Under the pieces are notes generated by a model. It was given only the letters and a program-made list of their open reading frames with translations, ran no database searches and was not told the DNA's origin. From Owenia fusiformis (Eukaryota > Annelida > Polychaeta > Sabellida > Oweniidae): a DNA stretch of 60,000 bases. Both the position numbers and the translations under genes were made by a program. Numbering within the stretch: position 1 is the stretch's first letter; each line of letters begins with the position of its first letter. The stretch spans positions 28,186,740-28,246,739 of the forward strand of contig CAIIXF020000009.1 in assembly GCA_903813345.2 (NCBI GenBank). The letters run 5' to 3'. Shown here piece by piece: positions 41,001-53,000 of the stretch.

Positions 41001-44000
41001 CTCACCATGATATAAATACTATTTCAAATCCCTTTTCCATTGCAGTCTCTTTATCATTTCTCCAAGATGAAAGCTCTACAAGATGAGCTGTTAGCAGCGA
41101 ATAATAACCTGACAGAAGAAAGGCAGAGATCAGAGGCAGAGGTAAAATTAATTTTTTTAGAATAGGTGCTTTCACATAAATTTTGCCATTTAAACCTCAA
41201 CAAACCAATGCGATATCAATAATATTTCAAATCCCTTTTCCATTGCAGGCTCTGTATCTTTCCTCCAAGGTGAAAACTTTACAGGATGAGCTGTTTGGAG
41301 CAAATAATAACCTGACAGAAGAAAGGCAAAGATCAGAGGCAAAGGTATTTAATGATATGTTTTAGAATAGTTGCCTTCAAATACCTATTGCCACTCGAGC
41401 CTCAACACACCAATATGATATAAATAATATGTCAAATCTCTTTTCCATTGCAGTCTCTTGATCATTCCTCCAAGATGAAAGCTCTACAAGATGAGCTGTT
41501 AGCAGCGAATAATAACCTGACAGAAGAAAGGCAGAGATCAGAGGCAGAGGTAAAATTAATTTTTTTAGAATAGGTGCTTTCACATAAATTTTGCCATTTG
41601 AGCCTCAACACACCAATGTGATATCAATAATATTTCAAATCCCCTTTCCATTGCAGGCTCTGGATCTTTCCTCCAAGGTGAAAACTCTACAGGATGAGCT
41701 GTTAGGAGCAAATAATAACCTCACAAAAGAAAGGCAAAGATCAGAGGCAGAGGTATTAATGATATGTTTTAGAAAATTTGGTTTCAAATACATATTGCCA
41801 CTCGAGCCTCAACACACCAATATGATATAAATAAAATGTCAAATCCCTTTTCCAATGCAGGCTCTGGATCTTTCCTCCAAGGTGAAAACTCTACAGGATG
41901 AGCTGTTAGCAGCGAATAATAATCTGACAGAAGAAAGGCAAAGATCAGACGCAGAGGTATTTAATGAAATACTTTAGAATAGTTGCTTTCACATAAATAT
42001 TGCCATTCGAGCCTCAACACATCAATATGATATAATTAAGATGTCAAATCCCTTTTCCATTGCAGTCTCTTGATCATTCCTCAAAGATGAAAGCTCTACA
42101 GGATGAGCTGTTAGCAGCAAATAATAATCTGACAGAACAAATGCAAAGATCAGGGGCAGAGGTATTTAATAAAATGTTTTCGAATAGTTGCGTTCACATA
42201 AATATTGCCACTTTAGCCTCAACATGATATCAATAATATTTCAAATCCCTTTTTCATTGCAGTCTCTTGATCATTCCTCCAAGATGAAAGCTCTGCAAGA
42301 TGAGCTGTTAGCAGTGAATAATAACCTGACAAAAGAAAGGCAGAGATCAGAGGCAGAAGTAAAATTAATTTCTTTAGAATAGGTGCTTTCACATTAATTT
42401 TGCCATTTGAACCTCAACACACCAATGTGATATTAATAATATTTCAAATCCCTTTTCCATTGCAGGCTCTTGATCATTCCTCCAAGATGAAAACTCTACA
42501 AGATGAGCTGTTAGCAGCAAATAATAACCTGACAAAAGAAAAGCAGAGATCAGAGGCAGAGGTATTTATGATTTTTTTAGAATAGTAGCTTTCACATATA
42601 TATTGCCATTCAAGCCTAAACACACCAATATGATATGAATAATATTTCAAATCCCTTTTCTATTGCAGGCTCTGGATCTTTCCTCCAAGGTGAAAACTCT
42701 ACAGGATGAGCTGTTAGCAGCAAATAATAACCTGACAGAAGAAAGGCAGAAATCAGAGGCAGAGGTATTTAATGAAATGCTTTAGAACAGTTGCTTTCAC
42801 ATAAATGTTGCCATTTGAGCCTCAACACACCAATATGATATCAATACTATTTCAAAACCCTTTTCCATTGCAGGCTCTGGATCTTTCCCTTAAGGTGAAA
42901 ACTCTACAGGATGAGCTGTTAGCAGCATATAATAATCTGACAGAAGAAAGGCAAAGATCAGACGCAGAGGTATTTAATGAAATACTTTAGAATAGTTGCT
43001 TTCACATAAATATTGCCATTCGAGCCTCAACACACCAATATGATATCAATAATATTTCAAATCCCTTTTCCATTGCAGGCTCTTCATCATTCCTCCAAGA
43101 TGAAAACTCTACAAGATGAGCTGTTAGCAGCAAATAATAACCTGACAGAAGAAAGGCAGAGATCAGAGGCAGAGGTATTTAATGAAATACTTTAGAATAG
43201 TTGCTTTCACATAAATATTGCCATTCGAGCCTCAACACATCAATATGATATAATTAAGATGTCAAATCCCTTTTCCATTGCAGTCTCTTGATCATTCCTC
43301 AAAGATGAAAGCTCTACAGGATGAGCTGTTAGCAGCAAATAATAACCTGACAGAAGAAAGGCAAAGATCAGAGGCAGAGGTATTTAATGAAATGTTTTAG
43401 AATAGTTGCTTTCACATAAATATTGCCATTTAAGCCCCTACACAGCGATATAATATGAATAATATTTCAAATTCCCTTTCCATTGCAGTCTCTTGATCAT
43501 TCCTCCAAGATGAAAGCTCTACAAGATGAGCTGTTAGCAGCAAATAATAACCTGACAGAAGAAAGGCAGAGATCAGAGGCAGAGGTATTTAATGAAAAGT
43601 TTTAGAATAGTTGCTTTCACGTAAATATTGCCATTTGAGCCTCAACATGATATAAATAATATTTCAAATCCCTTTTCCATTGCAGGCTCTGGATCATTCC
43701 TCCAAGATGAAAACTCTACAGGATGAGCTATTAGCAGCAAATAATAACCTGACAGAGGAAAGGCAAAGATCAGAGGCAGAGGTATTTAATGAAATCTTTT
43801 GGAATAGTTGCCTTCACATAAATATTGCCACTCGGGCCTCAACACACCAATATGATATAGTTAAGATTTCAAATCCCTTTTCCAATGCAGGCTCTGGATC
43901 ATTCCTCCAAGGTGAAAACTCTACAGGATGAGCTGTTAGCAGCAAATAATAATCTGACAGAAGAAAGGCAAAGATCAAAGGCAGAGGTATTTAATGAATT

Positions 44001-47000
44001 GTTTTAGAATAGTTGCTTTCATATAAATATTGCCATTTGAGCCTCAACATGATATAAATGATATTTCAAATCCCTTTTCCACTGCAAGCTCTGGATCATT
44101 CCTCCAAGATGGAAACTCTACAGGATGAGCTATAAGCAGCAAATAATAACCTGACAGAACAAATGCAAAGATCAGAGGCAGAGGTATTTAATGAAATGTT
44201 TTAGAATAGTTGTGTTCACATAAATATTGCCACTTGAGCCTCAACACACCAATATGATATAAGTAATATTTCGAATTCCTTTTCCATTGCAGGCTCTTGA
44301 TCATTCCTCCAAGATTGAAACTCTACAGGATGAGCTGTTAGCAGCAAATAATAACCTGACAGAAGAAAGGCAAAGATCAGACGCAGAGGTATTTAATGAA
44401 ATGCTTTAGAATAGTTGCTTTCACATAAATATTGCCATTCGAGCCTCAACACATCAATATGATATAAATAATATTTCAAATCCCTTTTCCATTGCAGTCT
44501 CTTGATCATTCCTCCAAGATGAAAGCTCTACAGAATGAGCTGTTAGCAGCAAATAATAATCTGACAGAAGAAAGGCAGAGATCAGAGGCAGAGGTATTTA
44601 ATGAAATTTTTTAGAATAGTTGCTTTCACATCTTACCAGTGATACATCATTCAATTATCTATCAACTCTGAAGATTTCAAAACAAAACATTTAATATATT
44701 TTGATATGTCTATATTTCCGTGAAGGAGGTATAGGTACCCCGGGACCGACATGATATCAAACATTCTGAAGCTATTTTAGCTTGTTTAACATGCAACGCA
44801 GTTGAATACAGGCTGAACAAAACAAACCATTATGGTCATGAATTACCTCATTTTGTTATACCATAGATGGATTTTTAATATTTTATCATCACTATGTGGT
44901 ATTCATGCCACATTCATTCTACAGGGACCTCTACATAGGTTCCATCAAGTGCTACATGTACACAATTCCTCATCCTCTTCACTCAAGATTGTGAGACAAG
45001 GCTAAATCCATTCTCTGACATGGTAGCAAGATGCAGTTGCACGGGTTGTTTTATTTCATCATTGTCAATAAACATGTGTCCTTTCTCTATAGAATAAGTA
45101 TAGAAATAAATCAGTCACGTGTGGGCAGATCTGGACAATATTGTGCATTGGCCAAGGGCTCAATTTTGAGGTCCAGGGATATTGTTTTCTGAACATTTTG
45201 AGATCTTTGGGCAGGTGCATTGTCCATCTGGAGTAGGGTGTTCCCTTCTCTCACCAACCCCTTTTTCCAAAATGCTGTCTAAAATTGACCTGCAAACCCT
45301 GACCATACAACACTCTGACATCACAATACTTACTGTTTATGTGTTACCAGTCAGCAAAATATTTCAAACAACACAACACTTATTGCATATAAAAAAAGTT
45401 CAAATCTAACTGAAATTTGCCAAACTGGCTAATAACTGAATATGTGACGTAAATGTCGGTCTGGGGTACCTGTACCTCCTTCACAGAAATAAGGATATAT
45501 CAACATGTATTATATATTTTGTCTTCAAATCTTCAGAATTGATAGATAATTAAATGATGTATCACTGGTAGGAAAATCAAAGGGATTGGTCTATAAAATG
45601 ACAGTATCTGTGTAAAAAAGCGTCCATAACTTATTGATCGCCCCTCATATTATTGCCATTTAAGTCTCAACACATCAATATGATATAAATAATATTTCAA
45701 ATCCCCTTTTCATTGCAGGCTCTTGATCATTCCTCCAAGATGAAAGCTCTACAGAATGAGCTGTTAGCAGCAAATGATAATCTGACAGAAGAAAAGCAAA
45801 GATCAGAGGCAGAGGTATTGAAATGAAATGTTCTAGAGTAGTTTATATCTAAATGATCAATTTGAGCTCCAATACAATGCATTCATATGATATCTATAAT
45901 ATTTCAAATCATTCTTTAATTGCAGGCTCAGGATCATTCCTCCCAGGTGAAAACTCTACAGGAAGAGCTGTTAACAGCAAATAATAACCTGACAGAACAA
46001 AAGCAAAGATCAGAGGCGGAGGTATTTAATGAAATGTTTAAGAATAGTTGCTTTCACATAAATATTGCCACTTGAGCCTCAACACACCAATATGATATAA
46101 ATAAATATGTCAAATCCCTTTTCCATTGCAGGCTCTTGATCATTCCTCCAAGATGAAAGCTCTACAAGATGAGCTGTTAGCAGCAAATAATAACCTGACA
46201 GAACAAATGCAAAGATCAGAGGCAGAGGTATTTAATGAAATGTTTTAGAATAGTTGTGTTCACATAAATATTGCCACTTGAGCCTCAACACACCAATATG
46301 ATATAAGTAATATTTCGAATCCCTTTTCCATTGCAGTTTCTTGATAATTCCTCCAAGATGAAAACTCTGCAAGATGAGCTGACAGAACAAAAGCAAAGAT
46401 CCGAGGCAGAGGTATTTAATGAACCATTTTAGAATAGTTGCTCCCACATAAATTTTGCCATTTGAGCCTCAACACACCAATATGATATCAATAATATTTC
46501 AAACCCCCTTTTCATTGCAGGCTCTTGATCTTTCCTCCAAGATCAAAACTCTACAGGAAGAGCTGTTAGCAGCAAATAATAACCTGACAGAACAAAAGCA
46601 AAGTTGATTGTTAGTGTTTAAGTTAAAATGCTAATTTGGGACCAAAACGATCATTCCAGAAATTGATTAAAATGATTTTGATTTCAGGTTGAAGACCTTT
46701 CCACTCAGGTTAAAACCCTTCAGGATGAGTTATTTATGTCAAATAACAAGCTGGCAGAAGTTCAACAAAAATATCAAACACAGGTATTTACTAGAAAAGT
46801 GTGTATCAAAAATGCACCAAACAAATAAATGCAGCCATCCATAGTTTTGTGGTTTTACGATTTATTTGTTTGTTTTTTGATTTCTCAGAGAAACTGTTTC
46901 TAAACAATAAAGTTGTGCAATATTGGGATATCTGGCCTCTAGTAACTAATACACTGTCTGTATTGATGCATATTAGAGTTTGTCGCAAATAGACCCACTA

Positions 47001-50000
47001 GGTGTTTATTTTGCACAGGGTGTTTATTGGAAAAACATTTTCCTGGGTTGATGGGCATTTTTTAAGAAGGGAAATAGTTTTCCCAGGACAGTTGGCGTTT
47101 ATTTGGAGGGATATTATTGAGCACTAAGTATGCACATGACCTTCATACTCATGCAATTGTATCATAAACACAGGCATAAACGTTTAGCACTATATGAAAA
47201 TTTGTCTTAGTTTTGCTACATCATGTCAAATTTACTTCTCTGTTCTGCTCGCAACTCCTCCTTTCCCGGGCTGTTTTTATTATTAGCAATTTCAATCATT
47301 TTCTCAAATGTTTTGTTTACTGGGTGTTAATTGAGATGTCCTCAAAATGAATGCCCATGGGCCTTTATAAAGAGGAAAAAAACTTTTCATACACTCCTCT
47401 TTCAAATAAATGCCCATGGGCCTTTTCGTGGCAAACTCTGCTCATATGACATAAATTGGACACTTGAGTACAACTTAGTACTACTTATTTTGTATCACTT
47501 ATCAACTAAGTACAGGGTGGTCAAAATGGAAACCATTTCTCCATTTTCCTCATATCTTTGTCATTTTAAGATACAACTCCATGATATTTTCCACATTTGT
47601 ACAACATTCAATTTTCTACCAGCCTACTATATTTCATGACCATCAGATTCATAGTCACAATGTTACAACACTTTCAAGAACATGCTCCAGTGGCCACTAT
47701 TGCGCTTTCAGCAAACCTGCACACGTAATCCAAAATATCCCCACCTGTACTGTAGGGATGCTACAAAGATAGAGTGTATGAGCATGACCTCAGGATAATC
47801 AAAAGTGAGATCATTCGTGTCATTCAGGCCATATTTGCTGAGGAATGGAATCAGGCCATTGACAACTGTGCAGATTTGACTACAGCGCGATAATGCCCAA
47901 ACCTGAAGCATGTTGTTTAAAGTGCTGTAAAATTGCTGCATTTAAGATGGCTTCTACAAGAAAAATGTAGTTATGTGACGTAAATGTCGGTCTGGGGTAC
48001 CTGTACCTCCTTCACAGAAATAAGGATATATCAACATGTATTATATATTTTGTCTTCAAATCTTCAGAATTGATAGATAATTAAATGATGTATCACTGGT
48101 AGGAAAATCAAAGGGATTGGTCTATAAAATGACAGTATCTGTGTAAAAAAGCGTCCATAACTTATTGATCGCCCCTCATATTATTGCCATTTAAGTCTCA
48201 ACACATCAATATGATATAAATAATATTTCAAATCCCCTTTTCATTGCAGGCTCTTGATCATTCCTCCAAGATGAAAGCTCTACAGAATGAGCTGTTAGCA
48301 GCAAATGATAATCTGACAGAAGAAAAGCAAAGATCAGAGGCAGAGGTATTGAAATGAAATGTTCTAGAGTAGTTTATATCTAAATGATCAATTTGAGCTC
48401 CAATACAATGCATTCATATGATATCTATAATATTTCAAATCATTCTTTAATTGCAGGCTCAGGATCATTCCTCCCAGGTGAAAACTCTACAGGAAGAGCT
48501 GTTAACAGCAAATAATAACCTGACAGAACAAAAGCAAAGATCAGAGGCGGAGGTATTTAATGAAATGTTTAAGAATAGTTGCTTTCACATAAATATTGCC
48601 ACTTGAGCCTCAACACACCAATATGATATAAATAAATATGTCAAATCCCTTTTCCATTGCAGGCTCTTGATCATTCCTCCAAGATGAAAGCTCTACAAGA
48701 TGAGCTGTTAGCAGCAAATAATAACCTGACAGAACAAATGCAAAGATCAGAGGCAGAGGTATTTAATGAAATGTTTTAGAATAGTTGTGTTCACATAAAT
48801 ATTGCCACTTGAGCCTCAACACACCAATATGATATAAGTAATATTTCGAATCCCTTTTCCATTGCAGTTTCTTGATAATTCCTCCAAGATGAAAACTCTG
48901 CAAGATGAGCTGACAGAACAAAAGCAAAGATCCGAGGCAGAGGTATTTAATGAACCATTTTAGAATAGTTGCTCCCACATAAATTTTGCCATTTGAGCCT
49001 CAACACACCAATATGATATCAATAATATTTCAAACCCCCTTTTCATTGCAGGCTCTTGATCTTTCCTCCAAGATCAAAACTCTACAGGAAGAGCTGTTAG
49101 CAGCAAATAATAACCTGACAGAACAAAAGCAAAGTTGATTGTTAGTGTTTAAGTTAAAATGCTAATTTGGGACCAAAACGATCATTCCAGAAATTGATTA
49201 AAATGATTTTGATTTCAGGTTGAAGACCTTTCCACTCAGGTTAAAACCCTTCAGGATGAGTTATTTATGTCAAATAACAAGCTGGCAGAAGTTCAACAAA
49301 AATATCAAACACAGGTATTTACTAGAAAAGTGTGTATCAAAAATGCACCAAACAAATAAATGCAGCCATCCATAGTTTTGTGGTTTTACGATTTATTTGT
49401 TTGTTTTTTGATTTCTCAGAGAAACTGTTTCTAAACAATAAAGTTGTGCAATATTGGGATATCTGGCCTCTAGTAACTAATACACTGTCTGTATTGATGC
49501 ATATTAGAGTTTGTCGCAAATAGACCCACTAGGTGTTTATTTTGCACAGGGTGTTTATTGGAAAAACATTTTCCTGGGTTGATGGGCATTTTTTAAGAAG
49601 GGAAATAGTTTTCCCAGGACAGTTGGCGTTTATTTGGAGGGATATTATTGAGCACTAAGTATGCACATGACCTTCATACTCATGCAATTGTATCATAAAC
49701 ACAGGCATAAACGTTTAGCACTATATGAAAATTTGTCTTAGTTTTGCTACATCATGTCAAATTTACTTCTCTGTTCTGCTCGCAACTCCTCCTTTCCCGG
49801 GCTGTTTTTATTATTAGCAATTTCAATCATTTTCTCAAATGTTTTGTTTACTGGGTGTTAATTGAGATGTCCTCAAAATGAATGCCCATGGGCCTTTATA
49901 AAGAGGAAAAAAACTTTTCATACACTCCTCTTTCAAATAAATGCCCATGGGCCTTTTCGTGGCAAACTCTGCTCATATGACATAAATTGGACACTTGAGT

Positions 50001-53000
50001 ACAACTTAGTACTACTTATTTTGTATCACTTATCAACTAAGTACAGGGTGGTCAAAATGGAAACCATTTCTCCATTTTCCTCATATCTTTGTCATTTTAA
50101 GATACAACTCCATGATATTTTCCACATTTGTACAACATTCAATTTTCTACCAGCCTACTATATTTCATGACCATCAGATTCATAGTCACAATGTTACAAC
50201 ACTTTCAAGAACATGCTCCAGTGGCCACTATTGCGCTTTCAGCAAACCTGCACACGTAATCCAAAATATCCCCACCTGTACTGTAGGGATGCTACAAAGA
50301 TAGAGTGTATGAGCATGACCTCAGGATAATCAAAAGTGAGATCATTCGTGTCATTCAGGCCATATTTGCTGAGGAATGGAATCAGGCCATTGACAACTGT
50401 GCAGATTTGACTACAGCGCGATAATGCCCAAACCTGAAGCATGTTGTTTAAAGTGCTGTAAAATTGCTGCATTTAAGATGGCTTCTACAAGAAAAATGTA
50501 GTTATAGTTGTGATCAGGGGGACCAAGTTTGTGGTCATCCAGATCGCTAAAGATTCAGTACCCTCTCAGCACCTACACTGAATTGCTTGAAGAATCTCTA
50601 AAAGCTTGCCTTGAAAAGCTTTGACTCCATGTTGGTCTTTGATTTTCCTGACAACAGCCTGGCTTGTCCAGTCGCTACCAATAAGCCTAACAATTCTTTG
50701 TTTTACTTAAATGTGTTGAAATGACACATTTCTTGAATGACATTTCTTGAATGTGTGTGACTTAAAGTCTGACTCACTTTCTGACTCTGTAGTGACTTAC
50801 TATTCTATAAACATTTATTTGGATGTTACGGCACAATTTGCTGCTGAATTAAGAATTCACCAGCATATGAATGGACATATGAGTCTTCCTTAACAATTGA
50901 TTTAGCATTCTATAGGTCCAACATGTGTGTTGAGTCATTAACATGATACATTTATTACAAAAATATTCAATTATAATTTCAAAAGTAGATTCCGTCCATG
51001 GTTACCCTAGTTACCATGGTTACGCATAACTGAAAAAATATTAAATGTAGTTAAATAAGAATTTTACACTTAGTAGAGAATTGAATGATCTAATATCTTT
51101 GGAAAAATTAGACATATTGGATAACGTTAAGTACTATGCCTAAAAAATTTTGCCCATTAGTTTTGAATCACCCCCCGTCTATATTGATATGGTTGATAGT
51201 TATATAGCATTAGTTAGTTATTATAAAAGGTATCAATAGATCAATCCATGCACTACTTAAAATTTTTACTAAAATGAGAGTTGAATTAGGCAAAATGTGC
51301 ATGATTTTATGCACTCATGTCTTGTATCAAGCTACTACTCTCATTCAAAGGTTTGATATAATACATGCATTAATTAAAATCATCATGAATCCATTGATCT
51401 CTGTGCTTAAATCACTTTATTGGAAAGTTTAATTCATATCAAGACTGAATCACGTCATAACTCATGAGAATTAAATATTAATTTCAAATTCTACACATCA
51501 AATCCAAGAACACTCCCATCCAAAAGTTAGAGTCCCCGTGTAATATTTGGAAATATGTTTTTATCATTCATTTACTATTTGTCATTTGTCCTTTGGAAAA
51601 AAAATTTGAAAAAAAGTTGTCAGCTTTTCATTTCTGAAATATTCAAATTTCCCGCCATTTTTCAAAAAAAAGTTGAAATTGTTTAATCATCAAATATTCC
51701 ACCATACATTTAAAAAAAATATTATCTTTTTAACACCTAATCATAGATTGAACAAAGGACACACTATTTCAATGATAAAATGCCATATCTAATGTGCCAC
51801 TTCACATGTTTTAGCATATCAAAAATATTTTGCAACCTGAGTGATAATGATTCACTCAGGCGGCAAAAAAATTTCGAAAAAATGAATTTTTTTTTCTATG
51901 TCAATCTTTTCTAAATATGCTAAACTTCAAAATTGAATCAATACTGACAGTCTAACCAGGTTAAAAGGAAGAATATATTATGTTTTAGATATTATTGTAC
52001 CATTGGTTTCTATGAGAACTAAAATTTTGAAATGCATTTTTCTCTGAACCATTTCCATGGATTGATGAGTTCATTTCTCGCTTATTTATAAACCGATTTT
52101 CTTAATTTTTCGGCAAAAAGGCATGTGAGGATGAATGCTGTGCATTGGTATGAATTAGCGCTTATTAAAAGATATGTGTAACCTCTAAAAGTTCGTTTTA
52201 AAGAAATTCATGATTTCTCGAACAAAAAGTCCTTCAAAAACCACTTTTTGAAATCAAAATAAAAAGTTTCAAATATCAGACTTTGATAACATTGGGTAAA
52301 ACTACAATATACACTTCCCTCCATAAGTTTGGCAACCTTAGCTCCCCCATTGAACTACGTGTTAAAGCCTTATGGAGGGTAGTGTAAGCCAATTTAAGTG
52401 GTTTAAACTTTATATGGGGACTTTAAGCCTTTTCCTCATTGTTCAATAGTAATTGTATTTGATTTTTTTAGTCACATAATTTTTTTAATTCAAAAATATT
52501 GATCATATTCGACTTCTTCAGATATTTTCTGATTTTTCCTTACTAACAAAATGTTTGACTTTGATGATATTGATGAATATTTGAAAGTAGCCATCTATGT
52601 GTTATGTTATACAATGGATAATGGTGTACTTGCTTCTACTTTTTATACAATGCGTATATTTATGTCAGCATTCAAGAAAAAATGTTTTTTTTTGGTAAAA
52701 AATTGATTCTGCTCATTTTATTTGAAATTAAGGTAAATGTCAGAGGTAAAAAGGTACTCAAAATCATATCATTTGTTTTAAAAATCCTACTCAATGAAAT
52801 ACTATAGAGCGTTATTTAAGAAGCAATCTAAAAACTACAATTCCATACATTTATAGCACTTTGAAAGTGTAATAAACAGGTTTTCAAACTATTAGAGGGT
52901 AGTGTACTTCTGATCCTATAATAATGCGAACAAATTGTTACTTTATAAACATGGAATTTCACTATAATGGTCACATCTTGAGAAAAATAAACAAAATAAG

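Larger units (their letters stand above)
38481..44593 (+). repeat. Tandem cassette-exon array: 30 coiled-coil exons at about 205-bp spacing
   Basis: Exon starts: 38481 (99 nt), 38739, 38943, 39150, 39347, 39550, 39755, 39959, 40163, 40368, 40573, 40849, 41046, 41249, 41454, 41657, 41861, 42066, 42263, 42466, 42669, 42874, 43079, 43284, 43489, 43686, 43891, 44088, 44293, 44498; all others are 96 nt. Typical frame: (A/S)LD(L/H)SSK(V/M)K, TLQDELLAANNN, LTEERQRSEAE. Two flavours, ALDLSSKVKT and SLDHSSKMKA, often alternate. Each intron is about 108 bp, with acceptor ttccattgcag| and usually donor GAG|gtattt. Units keep the frame and mostly change by substitutions, as expected for coding exons. Units at 38943 and 44088 carry stops. 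A 70-bp fragment at 40726 marks a duplication joint. Confidence 0.9.
45441..47971 (+). repeat. 2,531-bp tandem duplication, copy 1
   Basis: Contains repeat exons 45719-45814, 45926-46021, 46132-46227, 46337-46411 (75 nt), 46521-46607 (ends in a stop) and 46688-46783, plus a mariner remnant at 47511-47930 (plus-strand frame KDRVYEHDLRIIKSEIIRVI). Every base I compared is the same in copy 2, 2,531 bp away. Confidence 0.9.

Noticed and set aside
39893-43931. ORFs of 60-83 codons reading FEPQHTN...FPLQALDLSS
   Set aside because: They are intron read-through into the cassette exons; the AG and GT splice sites explain the coding part, and upstream intron sequence drifts freely.
38481-44593. CRISPR-like regular repeat array
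   Set aside because: The repeat units are 96-nt coding exons with splice sites and about 108-bp similar introns; spacers are not unique and the genome is animal.
45182-45409. 75-codon ORF in the 44.6-45.6 kb insert
   Set aside because: Lies in the decayed interior of a transposon, no recognisable domain.
46801-47941. Several identical ORF pairs at 46.8-47.9 and 49.3-50.5 kb
   Set aside because: Their identity only reflects the 2,531-bp duplication; they span intron and mariner debris with no coding support.
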